From Thermoleophilia bacterium (GTDB lineage: Bacteria; Actinomycetota; Thermoleophilia; Gaiellales; Gaiellaceae), in assembly GCA_025929425.1 (NCBI GenBank), contig JAICME010000017.1, forward strand, positions 1 to 32,977: a stretch of 32,977 nt of DNA, in the 5' to 3' direction. A program made the translations under genes and the position numbers. The notes below the pieces were generated by a model. That model was not told the origin of the DNA and ran no database searches. It saw nothing but the letters and a program-made list of their open reading frames with translations. This document shows, one piece after another, positions 19,328 to 29,883 of the stretch. Every line of letters starts with the position of its first letter. Position 1 is the first letter of the stretch.

Positions 19328-19984
19328 GTGCTCGATCTGCTCCTGCCGCAGCGCTGCGTCGTCTGCGGCAGCGGCGGACGGCAGCTCTGCTCCGGCTGCC
19401 GGGAGGAGCTGCCGCGGATCGAGCCGCCTCTCTGCGCCCGCTGCGGAGCGCCGACCGCGTGGCTCGTCGAGCGATGCCGCGAGTGTGCCGGACGCCGGCT
19501 CGGCTTCGCGACCGCACGTGCGGCGGTCGGCTACGACGAAAGGGTGCGGCGCCTCGTGCACGCGTGGAAGGAGCGCGGGCTCAGGCGACTCGCGGTCGAG
19601 GTCGCGGCGCTCGTCGTCGAGCGCGTCCCGCCTCCCGAGGTGGACGCCGTCACGTTCGTCCCGAGCGATCCCGCGCGGCGCCTGAAGCGCGGGCACAACC
19701 CGGCGGAGCGGCTCGCGCGCGAGCTCGCCGCGGCCTGGAAGCTCCCGTGCCTGCCGCTGCTCGAGCGGACGCGCGGCGGCCGCCAGCGCGGGAGCTCGGC
19801 GACCGAGCGCCGAAGCGTCCGCGGCGCCTTCCGCGCGACCGCCACCGCACCGCGCACGGTCGTGGTGATCGACGACGTCTACACGACCGGCGCGACCGCC
19901 GCCGCCACGGCGACAGCCCTCCGCGCCTCGGGCGCCCGCCGCGTCGAGGCGATCACGTTCGCCCGCGCGCTTCGTCGCAGCTGA
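19328..19984 (+). CDS. comF: ComF family protein (zinc ribbon plus phosphoribosyltransferase fold)
   Basis: This 218-residue protein has an N-terminal double zinc-ribbon with paired cysteines (CVVCGSG, CSGC, CARCGAP, CREC; about residues 11-55). A phosphoribosyltransferase-like domain follows, ending in the PRPP-binding loop VVVIDDVYTTGATAAATA. RRLKRGHNPAERLARELA is the other typical ComFC block. ComF proteins take part in DNA uptake in competent bacteria, but many carriers are not known to be competent. GTG 19328 looks leaderless. The order comF-hpf-secA-prfB resembles that of other bacteria. Confidence 0.93.
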   Translation: MLDLLLPQRCVVCGSGGRQLCSGCREELPRIEPPLCARCGAPTAWLVERCRECAGRRLGFATARAAVGYDERVRRLVHAWKERGLRRLAVEVAALVVERVPPPEVDAVTFVPSDPARRLKRGHNPAERLARELAAAWKLPCLPLLERTRGGRQRGSSATERRSVRGAFRATATAPRTVVVIDDVYTTGATAAATATALRASGARRVEAITFARALRRS

Positions 19985-20005
19985 CCGGGTAGCCGCGAGC
20001 GTCAG

Positions 20006-20011
20006 TAGGGT
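20006..20011 (+). promoter_or_regulatory. -10 element (TAGGGT) for hpf
   Basis: TAGGGT lies 38 bp before the hpf ATG. It would start a leader of about 30 nt that contains the strong GGGGGAGG Shine-Dalgarno near 20036-20043. Confidence 0.45.
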
Positions 20012-20049
20012 AAGAGGCACCGCACAGGCCGCAACAGGGGGAGGCGTCG

Positions 20050-20412
20050 ATGCAGCTTCACGTCAAGGGCAAGAACCTCGAAGTGAACGACTCCATCCGA
20101 AGCTATGTCGAGCAGAAGCTCCAGAAGCTCGACCGCCGCGTCCACGAACTGACGGAGGTCGAGATCGAGCTCGCGGTCGAGAAGAATCCGTCGATCGCCG
20201 AGTCCCAGGTCGCCGAGGCGACCGTTCATCTCAAGGGCCACACGCTCCGCGCCCGCGAGGCCGCGCACGACATGAAGGCAGCGATCGACGAGCTCGCCGA
20301 CAAGCTCGTCCGCCAGGTGAAGGACATCCACGACAAGCGTGTGCATGTCCGCAAGCAGGTCGACGAGCCGCCGGTCCCGGACCCGGCTCAGGTGGAGCCT
20401 CCTGAGGCCTAG
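20050..20412 (+). CDS. hpf: Ribosome hibernation promoting factor, short form
   Basis: This 120-residue protein matches the N-terminal HPF/YfiA domain: MQLHVKGKNLEVNDSIRSYVEQKLQKLDR, then EIELAVEKNP, VEATVHLKG and DMKAAIDELADKLVRQVKDI. It binds the 30S decoding region and stores inactive ribosomes. It ends in an acidic/Pro tail (PPVPDPAQVEPPEA) and lacks the C-terminal dimerisation domain of long HPF. It has a clear GGGGGAGG ribosome-binding site. The next gene begins directly at the base after its stop. Confidence 0.93.
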   Translation: MQLHVKGKNLEVNDSIRSYVEQKLQKLDRRVHELTEVEIELAVEKNPSIAESQVAEATVHLKGHTLRAREAAHDMKAAIDELADKLVRQVKDIHDKRVHVRKQVDEPPVPDPAQVEPPEA

Positions 20413-21009
20413 TTGGGGCTCTTCAGACGTCGGCGCGAGTCGCTGAACGAGCAGCTCCTCCGGGAGGCGGGCCTCGATCCCGCGCAGCTGCTCGGCGACC
20501 CGCGACCACGTCCTTTGCTGCAACCCCCGTCCATCCTGGCGGCGGCCGGCGTTCCCGACGGCTCCTCGCTCGGGCCGAAGGAGTGGGATGCCGCCGTCAC
20601 GGCCGACGTACCCGGACTGGCCGGGAACCGGATCGAGTTCACGACGATTCCGGACGGCGACGTGATCGTGGCCGACGAGACCGGTGACGCCGACCTCTCG
20701 CCGCTCGCCGATGCCGTCGAGCAGCGCATCGGTCCGCCGTACCGGGCGGTCGCACAACGCCAGGACGGCGATCTCTGGGCGGTGGCCGCGAGGCGGATCC
20801 AGGTGGCGCAGATCGCCTTCCCCGACGGCGACAAGCTCGAGTTCTCGCACCACGACCACTCGGGCGAGCTGCGCGTCGACGGGGAGCCGAGCGACGCGCC
20901 CGTCCCGCCCGAGCTCGAACGTCTCGCAGAGACTTCCGGCGAGAGCTACTACGTCGAGGCGGAGCGGATCGACGGTGACCTCTGGGAGGTCAAGGTGTCG
21001 GCCTTGTAG
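20413..21009 (+). CDS. Conserved-looking hypothetical protein between hpf and secA
   Basis: This 198-residue protein begins at TTG 20413, the first base after the hpf TAG, so it is almost certainly coupled to hpf. It starts MGLFRRRRESLNEQLLREAGLDP, basic then helical. From about 60 on it shows alternating beta-type and acidic segments with two similar motifs, RQDGDLWAVAARRIQVAQ and ERIDGDLWEVKV. These could be two repeats of one small fold. It has no signal peptide, membrane helix or known catalytic motif. I do not recognise a family. Its place next to hpf and secA suggests a ribosome or export-related role, but that is only context. Confidence 0.75.
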   Translation: MGLFRRRRESLNEQLLREAGLDPAQLLGDPRPRPLLQPPSILAAAGVPDGSSLGPKEWDAAVTADVPGLAGNRIEFTTIPDGDVIVADETGDADLSPLADAVEQRIGPPYRAVAQRQDGDLWAVAARRIQVAQIAFPDGDKLEFSHHDHSGELRVDGEPSDAPVPPELERLAETSGESYYVEAERIDGDLWEVKVSAL

Positions 21010-21014
21010 GTCGC

Positions 21015-21020
21015 TACCCT
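21015..21020 (+). promoter_or_regulatory. -10 element (TACCCT) for secA
   Basis: TACCCT fits TANNNT and ends 8 bp before GTG 21029. No Shine-Dalgarno is visible in the 19-bp gap, so secA may be transcribed leaderless from here as well as from hpf. Confidence 0.45.
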
Positions 21021-21028
21021 AGGTCCTC

Positions 21029-23651
<2,623 letters not shown>

Positions 23652-23674
<23 letters not shown>

Positions 23675-24350
23675 CCGGCTTGCCGGGAGCAAGGACACGG
23701 GGAAAAGCCCGCAGTCCGAGGCCGAGCGTCTCGCGGATTCGTGCCCGCAGGCCCGGCTCGGGCGCGACAGGGAGCTCGATCGTGAGGGCGTCGAGCTCCA
23801 CGAAGTAGAGCCGCATCCTGCCGAGGCCCTCCAGCTCCTGCTCGAGCGGCTCTGCGCGTCCTCGAATCTGCGGCTCCAGATCCTCGTACAGCGCCTCCGA
23901 CACCAGGACGTACTCCGTCGACGGGACGTCGTTCTTGAGCATCCGGTGGACGGTGATCACGTCCACGCCGACCAGCTTCTCGGTCTCGCGGATGCGCTGG
24001 GGCACCACATCGCCGAGGTGCGCGACGAACTTGACGTTCAGCTTTCCGATCCGACGGCAGGCATCGCAGACACAGAGGTTGTGGGCGACCATCCACTGCT
24101 GCTTCGTGTGAAACGCCCGGTACATCGCGAGTGCGGAGGCCATCAAATCCCCTCGAGTCTCGTGGGGAGCCGAGAGAAAGAGCGCGTCTCCTTCGACCTC
24201 GACGAGTCTCAGCGCAGGGGCTGCGTCGAGCATCGATTCGAGGAGGCGCCGGGTGATCTCCTGCGAGTGGGCGAGATTCAGCCGGTGAAGCCGCATGAAC
24301 TCCGTGTAGCCGGCGATGTCCGCCAGGAGGAGCAGCGCTCGATCAGCCAT
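23652..24350 (-). CDS. DUF2652-type nucleotide-cyclase-like protein
   Basis: The ATG at 24350 gives MADRALLLLADIAGYTEFM; a GTG at 24386 would add 12 residues. The 232-residue product has the class III cyclase fold pattern. Asp10 or its neighbourhood in LLADIAGYTEF matches the first metal-binding motif, and VEGDALFL holds the second Asp. A later VDVITVHRMLKN segment fills the place of the usual Asn/Arg helix, but with His-Arg-Met-Leu-Lys. CVCDACRRIGKLNVKFVAHLGD places three cysteines in a C-x-C-x2-C cluster in the middle of the domain. DUF2652 proteins are described as cyclase-related with unproven activity. It converges on secA with a 23-bp overlap and diverges from prfB. Confidence 0.78.
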
Positions 24351-24361
24351 CTGCGCCGCCC

Positions 24362-24367
24362 AGTCTA
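24362..24367 (-). promoter_or_regulatory. -10 element (TAGACT) for the DUF2652 gene
   Basis: On the minus strand TAGACT lies 11 bp before the ATG at 24350, giving a very short leader. It favours that ATG over the upstream GTG at 24386, which would lie before the start of transcription. Confidence 0.45.
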
Positions 24368-24415
24368 AGGCACCACTTCGGATCACGAAGGAACGGTGCT
24401 GCGAGCTGCGTGCCC

Positions 24416-24421
24416 TACGAT
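24416..24421 (+). promoter_or_regulatory. -10 element (TACGAT) for prfB
   Basis: TACGAT fits TANNNT and ends 10 bp before ATG 24432, giving a leader of only a few bases. No Shine-Dalgarno is visible. Confidence 0.4.
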
Positions 24422-24431
24422 GACCGGCGCC

Positions 24432-25530
24432 ATGGCGGCCGACGAAGTCCAGATCCCGCTTTCGGAGCAGCTCGAGGAGATCGGGGCCCAGCTCGACTGG
24501 GTCCGTGGTTACCTTTGACCCCGCTTCGCTGAAGACCCGCCAGGACGAGCTCGAGGAGGAGCTTGCGAAGCCCGACTTCTGGTCGGACCAGCAGCGCGCC
24601 GCTCGCCTGTCGGCCGAGCACCAGCGGACACAGCAGAAGCTCCAGCGCTATGACGAGCTGGTCTCGAACGTCGAGTTCTTGCGCGAGGGCGCGGGCACGT
24701 TCCCGGATGAGGAGCTCGAGCCTGTGCTGCGCGAGGTACACGCCGAGCTCGCGCGGCTCCAGGAGGCTGCGCTCTTCTCCGGCGAGTACGACGCGGGCGA
24801 CGCGGTCGTCACGATCCAGTCCGACGCGGGCGGCACCGACGCGCAGGACTGGGCCGAGATCCTCCTGCGCATGTACCTCCGCTGGGCCGAGCAGCGCGGA
24901 CTCAAGACCGAGGTGATCGAGTCGAGCCCGGGGGAGGAGTACGGGATCAAGTCGGCCGCCTTCACCGTGCGCGGGGAGAATGCGTACGGGATCCTCAAGG
25001 CCGAGCGCGGGAAGCACCGGCTCGTCCGCCTCAGCCCGTTCGATTCGGCGCACCGTCGTCATACGAGCTTCGCGCAGGTCATCGTCGCGCCGCTGCTCGA
25101 GGATGCCGGCGACATCGAGATCGCCGACGACGACATCCGGATCGACACGTATCGCTCCTCCGGCGCCGGCGGTCAGCACGTCAACAAGACCGACTCCGCC
25201 GTGCGGATCACGCACCTGCCGACCGGCATCGTCGTCGCCGTCCAGAACGAGCGGAGTCAGTCGTCGAACAAGGACACGGCGATGAAGATTCTCCGCTCAC
25301 GGCTCGCCGAGAAGGCCGAGGAAGAGCGCGAGGCCGAGCTCGCGCGAGAGCGTGGAGGCGTCTCGATGGGCTTCGGTGGCGAGACGATCCGGAGCTATGT
25401 CCTCCACCCGTACCAGCAGGTCAAGGACGCACGCACGGGCCACGAGGTCGGCAACACGCAGGGCGTTCTCGACGGCGATCTCGACGGTTTCATCCGCGCG
25501 TATCTCCTGCAAACTGCAGGAGAGGCTTAG
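24432..25530 (+). CDS. prfB: Peptide chain release factor 2 (programmed +1 frameshift)
   Basis: RF2 ends translation at UGA and UAA. The first 28 codons run from ATG 24432 to CTT 24513-24515 and are followed by an in-frame TGA at 24516-24518. Shifting by +1 onto GAC (24517) continues to TAG 25530, for 365 residues in total, the usual RF2 length. The codon-recognition SPF motif is in RLSPFDSAHRRHTSFA. The peptidyl-hydrolysis loop is SSGAGGQHVNKTDSAVR (GGQ). N-terminal WVRGYL followed by DPASL aligns with the known RF2 shift site. Low RF2 levels slow stopping at the TGA and so raise RF2 synthesis. It follows secA, as in many bacteria. Confidence 0.96.
24513..24519 (+). other. prfB: RF2 autoregulatory +1 frameshift site (CTT TGA C)
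   Basis: The heptamer CTTTGAC is the canonical slippery site of prfB. TGA is in the initial frame and C follows the stop, which is the weak termination context. The E. coli-type AGGGGG stimulator three bases before CTT is replaced by CGTGGT (24504-24509), a poor Shine-Dalgarno match. Confidence 0.93.
25504..25522 (+). terminator. 7-bp hairpin in the last codons of prfB
   Basis: CTCCTGC (25504-25510) and GCAGGAG (25516-25522) pair perfectly around AAACT. No T-run follows, so termination is uncertain. Confidence 0.3.
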
Positions 25531-25550
25531 GCTCGCGCCGAAAGCTTCGC

Positions 25551-25556
25551 TAGAGT
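25551..25556 (+). promoter_or_regulatory. -10 element (TAGAGT) for ftsEX-helicase
   Basis: TAGAGT fits TANNNT in the 92-bp prfB-ftsE gap. It would produce a leader of roughly 60 nt before GTG 25623. No convincing -35 is seen. Confidence 0.4.
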
Positions 25557-25622
25557 GAGGGTGCATCGCCCGCACTCCACCGGCCCCGGGCACATCGCTC
25601 GCCCCAACTCGAACCGGTAGAC

Positions 25623-26405
25623 GTGACTGACGTACAGATAGAGCAGCCCACAACGGCCGTCGTAGAGCCTTCGGCAAACGGCCAGGTGGCCACCGAGCAG
25701 GCGAAGCAGGCAGCGGGCTCGATGATCCTGTTCGAGCAAGTGAGGAAGATCTACGAGCCGGACGTCGTCGCCCTCGACTCGGTCAGCTTCGCGATCGACA
25801 AGGGCGAGTTCGTCTTCATCGTCGGCGCGTCGGGCTCCGGCAAGACCACGCTGGTGCGGCTTCTCCTGAAGGAGCTCGAACCGTCGGAAGGACGGATCAT
25901 CCTCAGCGGCCGCGACCTCGGCCGGTTGCGCCACTCGCAGGTTCCGCGGCTCCGCCGCAACATCGGCTGCGTGTTCCAGGACTTCAAGCTCCTGCCGCGC
26001 CGCACGGCGGCCGAGAACGTCGCCTACGCCTTGAAGGTGCAGGGTGAGAGCCGCGCCTCGATCCGGCGCAAGGTGCCCGAGGTGATGACCATGGTCGGCC
26101 TCGCGAACAAGATGAACTCGCTCCCCGACGAGCTCTCGGGCGGTGAGCAGCAGCGCGTCTCGATCGCGCGCGCCGTCGTCAACCACCCGCCGCTCCTCGT
26201 CTGCGACGAGCCGACGGGGAACCTCGACCCCGACACGAGCGTCGGGATCATGCAGCTTCTCTACCGCATCAACCGCGCCGGCACCACGATCCTCATGGTC
26301 ACGCACGACCGCGAGATGGTGGACAAGATGCGAAAGCGGGTGATCGCTCTTGAGGACGGCAAGCTGGCACGCGACGAGCGGCGCGGGGGATACACCTCCG
26401 AATGA
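25623..26405 (+). CDS. ftsE: Cell division ATP-binding protein FtsE
   Basis: This ABC ATPase partners FtsX and drives peptidoglycan hydrolase activation at the septum. Walker A is GASGSGKTT, the signature is [14 protein letters not shown], Walker B is [12 protein letters not shown] and the His switch lies in [28 protein letters not shown] is typical of FtsE. From GTG 25623 the protein is 260 residues, with a 33-residue polar N-terminal extension. The conserved core starts at [14 protein letters not shown], whose ATG at 25721 is an alternative start giving 227 residues. Neither start has a strong ribosome-binding site. The stop overlaps the ftsX start (ATGA). Confidence 0.95.
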   Translation: MTDVQIEQPTTAVVEPSANGQVATEQAKQAAGSMILFEQVRKIYEPDVVALDSVSFAIDKGEFVFIVGASGSGKTTLVRLLLKELEPSEGRIILSGRDLGRLRHSQVPRLRRNIGCVFQDFKLLPRRTAAENVAYALKVQGESRASIRRKVPEVMTMVGLANKMNSLPDELSGGEQQRVSIARAVVNHPPLLVCDEPTGNLDPDTSVGIMQLLYRINRAGTTILMVTHDREMVDKMRKRVIALEDGKLARDERRGGYTSE

Positions 26406-27280
26406 GCCAGGTTCGTCTGCTGTTCACCGAGGCGTGGTCCTCGATCCGGATGAATCTCTCGACGACCTTCGCGGCCACGATGACCGTGCTGATCGGGATG
26501 TGCCTGCTCGGCCTGTTCATCGCGCTCGGCACGTGGGTGCTCTCGTGGAGCGGCCACATCCAGCGGGAGCTTCAGGTGCACGTCTACTTCCAGAGCGACG
26601 CGACGCGGCAGCAGGAGCATGCGGTCTTCGCGAAGCTGCAGAACGACCCGCGTGCGAAGTCGGTCGTCTTCGTCTCCAAGGCGCAGGCCGAGGCGAAGAT
26701 GAAGAGGCAGTACCCCAAGCTCTACACGATCAAGCTGCCGGGCAACCCGTTGCCCGACTCGTACACCGTGACGCCGACAAAGGCGACCTTCACGCCGCAG
26801 ATCGGCAAGGACGTGAGGGCCGCTCACTGGGCCGGTGTCGACACGGTGAGCTGGGGAAGCAAGACCGCGAAGCGGGTGCTCACGATCGCGAAGGTCATCT
26901 CCCTCGTCTTCCTGATTGCGGTGGTGATGCTCGTCGTCGCCTCGACCCTCCTGATCGCGAACACGATCCGTCTCTCGATCTTCGCGCGACGACGCGAGAT
27001 CGAGGTGATGAAGCTCGTCGGCGCAACCAACTGGTTCATTCGTGGCCCCTTCATGCTCGAGGGGCTGCTCTGCGGCCTGCTCGGCTCGGTCCTGGCTGTG
27101 ATCCTGCTCGTGCTCGGGAAGGCGATCGCGCTCCCCTCGATCCTGCCGCACATCGGGGGCAACAGCTCCGACGTGCACGCGCTCTCCTTCACGCTCAACG
27201 CGGTCCTGCTCCTCGCGGCGGGGCTGCTCCTCGGCGCGACCGGCTCGGCCGTGACGCTCCGCCGCTTCCTGCAGGTCTAG
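26402..27280 (+). CDS. ftsX: Cell division permease-like protein FtsX
   Basis: This 292-residue protein has the FtsX layout. A short cytoplasmic N-terminus begins [21 protein letters not shown]1 follows (about 22-47, VLIGMCLLGLFIALGTWVL), then a large extracellular loop (about 48-165). Three more helices come in the C-terminal half: VISLVFLIAVVMLVVASTLLIA, LLCGLLGSVLAVILLVLG and LNAVLLLAAGLLLGATGS. REIEVMKLVGATNWFIRGPFMLEG is the conserved coupling segment. It relays FtsE ATPase cycles to periplasmic/wall hydrolases. It overlaps ftsE by 4 bp. Its TAG shares a base with the GTG of the helicase gene. Confidence 0.96.
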   Translation: MSQVRLLFTEAWSSIRMNLSTTFAATMTVLIGMCLLGLFIALGTWVLSWSGHIQRELQVHVYFQSDATRQQEHAVFAKLQNDPRAKSVVFVSKAQAEAKMKRQYPKLYTIKLPGNPLPDSYTVTPTKATFTPQIGKDVRAAHWAGVDTVSWGSKTAKRVLTIAKVISLVFLIAVVMLVVASTLLIANTIRLSIFARRREIEVMKLVGATNWFIRGPFMLEGLLCGLLGSVLAVILLVLGKAIALPSILPHIGGNSSDVHALSFTLNAVLLLAAGLLLGATGSAVTLRRFLQV

Positions 27281-28917
27281 TGGCACGGGGGCGGCAGAAG
27301 CGCCCCAGCCGGAGCGAGCGCCATCGGCGGCGGAACCCCCCGCGGAGGCCCATCTCCGAGCTGACCGTCCGGCTGCCGGAGCGGCGCGTCGAGCCGGAGA
27401 CGGTGATCGCCCACCTGGGGCCGACGAACTCGGGCAAGACGCACGACGCGCTCCGCTTCCTCGTCGAGAGTGGTAAGGGTGTCTACGCGGCGCCGCTGCG
27501 GATGCTCGCGCAGGAGGCGCACCGGCGGCTCTCCGCCGAGATCGGCGAGGAGCAGGTCGGCCTCGTGACCGGCGAGGAGCGTGTGAACCCCGGCGCTCCG
27601 ATCGTCTGCTGCACCGCGGAGATGGCGCCGGCGAGCGGCGAGACGCTCGTGCTGGACGAGGTGCAGTGGGCGGAGGACGAGGAGCGCGGCTCGGCGTGGA
27701 CGCGGCTCCTGCTCGGCGGCGAGTACCGGCACATCCTCCTGCTCGGCGCCGTCGAGGCCCTGCCACTCGTCCGGCACGCGTTCCCGGAGGCCGAGATCCG
27801 CTTCTTCGAGCGGAAGGCGCCGCTCGACTGGACGGGCCGCCGCGCGATCACCGGCCTGCGCGCGGGAACCGTCGTCGTTGCCTTCAGCCGTCGCGCGGTG
27901 ATCGGTCTCGCAGGCGAGCTGAACCAGCTGCACCCGGGAGCGGTCGCTTGCCTCTACGGCGCGATGCCGCTCGCGTCACGCCGCGAGGAGATCGACCGGT
28001 TCATCGCCGGTCGCGCGGAGGTCTGCGCCGCGACCGACGTGCTCGGGCACGGGGTCAACCTGCCGTGCGAAACGCTGCTCTTCGCGGAGACGACGAAGTT
28101 CGACGGCAAGGAGCGGCGCGACCTCGAGCCGTGGGAGATCGCCCAGATCGCCGGCCGCGCCGGCCGGTTCGGCTTCCACGAGCGCGGCCATGTCGGCGTC
28201 CTCACAGGAGTCCCGTGGGCGGATCCGGATCCCGAGCTCGTCCGCGCCGCCCTCGTCCCGCACGTCCCGATCGAAGACGGCCATCTCGGCTACCGCGTCG
28301 TCGACTCAGGGCGCCTACGCCCGCAGCTCTCAGACCTCAACGTCGCGCGCGTCGACGAGCTCGAACCGGCGCTTCACGCGTGGCGCCAGGCGGCGCTCCG
28401 CTACTGGAGCGTCGACGGCTGGCTCGAGGTCGAATCGATCCAGCCGCTCCTCGTCCGCCTCGACGCGGTGCGCGACGCGCTCCATCACGCCCGACGCACC
28501 CTCGCGCTCGAGGACGTCTGGAAGCTCGTGCAGGCGCCCGTCGACGAGGACGGCGCGGCTCTCCTCGGCGCGCTCGCTGCGGCGGTGGCGGGAGACAAGC
28601 CGCAGCAGACGATCATCGGCTGGATCCTCGATCCCCGTCGCCTCGACGCGGCCGGGCTGGAGGAGGCCGAGCAGGCCGCCAGGGAGGCGTCGATCTTGCG
28701 GTGGTTCGCGCTGCAGTATCCGGGCGTCGCCGGGGTCACGATCGAGCGGGCGGCGGAGCTCGAGGAGACCGCTGCGGCTCGCGTCGTGCGGGAGCTGCGC
28801 GCCGAGATCGAAGAGCCGACAATCGGCCGCTGCCGCGTCTGCGGCGCCCGCACCGCGCCGTGGGCGTCCCTCTGCGACCGCTGCTTCATGGCGCGCGGCT
28901 ATCGGAGCAGGCGCTAG
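27280..28917 (+). CDS. Suv3-like ATP-dependent RNA helicase with C-terminal zinc ribbon
   Basis: The start is taken as GTG 27280, which overlaps the ftsX stop (TAGTG), giving 545 residues. A very basic N-terminus (1-25) precedes a superfamily 2 core. Walker A is GPTNSGKT (47-54), the distinctive form of Suv3. It also has APLRMLAQEA, VTGEERV, Walker B DEVQ (in place of DEIQ), ATDVLGHGVNL and motif VI QIAGRAGRFG. Suv3 unwinds RNA for degradation in mitochondria and some bacteria. The C-terminus adds Cys518, Cys521, Cys532 and Cys535, a CxxC-x10-CxxC zinc ribbon. Coupling with ftsX is unexpected. The stop overlaps the convergent thioesterase gene by 4 bp. Confidence 0.88.
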   Translation: MARGRQKRPSRSERHRRRNPPRRPISELTVRLPERRVEPETVIAHLGPTNSGKTHDALRFLVESGKGVYAAPLRMLAQEAHRRLSAEIGEEQVGLVTGEERVNPGAPIVCCTAEMAPASGETLVLDEVQWAEDEERGSAWTRLLLGGEYRHILLLGAVEALPLVRHAFPEAEIRFFERKAPLDWTGRRAITGLRAGTVVVAFSRRAVIGLAGELNQLHPGAVACLYGAMPLASRREEIDRFIAGRAEVCAATDVLGHGVNLPCETLLFAETTKFDGKERRDLEPWEIAQIAGRAGRFGFHERGHVGVLTGVPWADPDPELVRAALVPHVPIEDGHLGYRVVDSGRLRPQLSDLNVARVDELEPALHAWRQAALRYWSVDGWLEVESIQPLLVRLDAVRDALHHARRTLALEDVWKLVQAPVDEDGAALLGALAAAVAGDKPQQTIIGWILDPRRLDAAGLEEAEQAAREASILRWFALQYPGVAGVTIERAAELEETAAARVVRELRAEIEEPTIGRCRVCGARTAPWASLCDRCFMARGYRSRR

Positions 28918-29318
28918 CGCAGGATCAGCTGCGTCGCGCGGAGGAGCGCCATCGTGTGGCCCTCCGGGTCCGTGACGGCGGCATCCCAGACCTGCGTCGT
29001 GCGCCCGTGGTGCAGACGCCGGGCCTCACACTCGATCCTCCCTTTCCACGCGCTGCGGAGGAAGTTCGTCTTCAGCTCGATCGTGGTGAACCCCTTCGCA
29101 TCGTCCGGCAGGCTCAAGATGCAGCCGTAGCCGGCGGCCGTGTCCGCCAGTCCGACAACCGCGCCGGCGTGGAGGTACCCGTTCGGAGCCTGGTGCTTCT
29201 CGTGGAGGTCGAGGCGGGCACGGACGAAGCCGTCTCCCGCCTCGTAGACGTCGATCCCGAGCAGTCCGGGGAAGCCGGACGAGCCCATCTCGTGCAGCTG
29301 GGCGAGCGTGAGCTCCAT
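28914..29318 (-). CDS. PaaI-type hotdog thioesterase
   Basis: The ATG at 29318 is preferred because a -10 (TAGGGT) ends exactly 6 bp upstream; a GTG at 29321 would add one residue. The 134-residue product has the hotdog-fold thioesterase block HQAPNGYLHAGAVVGLADTAAGYGC. This is the HGG-like active-site loop with an Asp (Asp in LADTAAGYG). It also has TIELKTNFLRSA and GRTTQVWDAAVTDPEG. Such enzymes hydrolyse acyl- or aryl-CoA thioesters; the acyl group cannot be read. It is a single gene, converging with the helicase gene with a 4-bp overlap. Confidence 0.9.
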   Translation of the reverse strand: MELTLAQLHEMGSSGFPGLLGIDVYEAGDGFVRARLDLHEKHQAPNGYLHAGAVVGLADTAAGYGCILSLPDDAKGFTTIELKTNFLRSAWKGRIECEARRLHHGRTTQVWDAAVTDPEGHTMALLRATQLILR

Positions 29319-29324
29319 CACTCG

Positions 29325-29330
29325 ACCCTA
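29325..29330 (-). promoter_or_regulatory. -10 element (TAGGGT) for leaderless thioesterase gene
   Basis: On the minus strand TAGGGT is followed by 6 bp and then ATG 29318. No Shine-Dalgarno lies between them. This is one of the clearest leaderless starts in the window. Confidence 0.6.
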
Positions 29331-29344
29331 CAGGGAGGCTCTTC

Positions 29345-29815
29345 CTAGGCGACAGCCTTCACTGCGTCGGTCGCTGCGTTCCTCGCCCGCTTCGCGGTCG
29401 CGATCAGTTTCGCCATCTGCCCCCTGCGCCCCGACGTCGGAGCCTCGGTCCTGGTGAGGGCCGCCATCCCGACTTCGAGGACGCCGACCGCCAGGTGCGG
29501 TACCCAGTGCTTCTTGCCACGCCCGCGTGCGCCGGTGAGCTGGGGGAGGACCGCCAGCGTCGCGCCGCCGACGGCGTCGAGCGCGAGATGGACGCGCATC
29601 GGCAGGACCTTCTTCGCGCTCAGCTCGTAGTCGGTCAGGTTCGAGTAGACCGTCTCGGCGCCGCCGATGGCCCGCGCGACGATCCCCTCGGGGCTGGTGC
29701 GGCCGAGTCGCAGGACTGTCGGTGCCAGGACGAGCGCCGGCCCGACGACCTGGTCGACCGCACTGTGCACGCTCGTCGGGATGACTCGTATCTTCGAGAT
29801 GAATCGCATGTTCAT
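29345..29815 (-). CDS. Small hydrophobic protein of unknown function
   Basis: This 156-residue protein starts at ATG 29815, with GGAGGT 4 bp upstream. It has moderately hydrophobic stretches at about 24-40 (VVGPALVLAPTVLRL), 74-94 (LALDAVGGATLAVLPQL) and 107-120 (LAVGVLEVGMAALT). A basic C-terminus (KLIATAKRARNAATDAVKAV) follows. It may be peripheral to or embedded in the membrane. SPW-repeat-like proteins are one distant possibility, but I do not recognise a family. It lies 26 bp upstream of the thioesterase gene in the same direction and diverges from smpB, sharing a 68-bp promoter region with it. Confidence 0.7.
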   Translation of the reverse strand: MNMRFISKIRVIPTSVHSAVDQVVGPALVLAPTVLRLGRTSPEGIVARAIGGAETVYSNLTDYELSAKKVLPMRVHLALDAVGGATLAVLPQLTGARGRGKKHWVPHLAVGVLEVGMAALTRTEAPTSGRRGQMAKLIATAKRARNAATDAVKAVA

Positions 29816-29868
29816 CGAGACCTCCGTGTCTTCGTTGCGATTCGTGAGTTGCCGCCGGAGCCCATCCC

Positions 29869-29874
29869 TACACT
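29869..29874 (+). promoter_or_regulatory. -10 element (TACACT) for smpB
   Basis: TACACT fits TANNNT and ends 9 bp before ATG 29884. The gap reads TGCCCCTCC, with no purine-rich ribosome-binding site, so the mRNA is leaderless or nearly so. Confidence 0.5.
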
Positions 29875-29883
29875 TGCCCCTCC

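Noticed and set aside
18407-20020. Minus-strand open frame of about 537 codons opposite the nucleotidyltransferase and comF genes
   Set aside because: It is antisense to two identified genes, with no domain signature.
24516-24518. prfB as a pseudogene because of the early in-frame TGA
   Set aside because: The TGA is in the canonical CTTTGAC shift site and the +1 frame continues with intact RF2 motifs.
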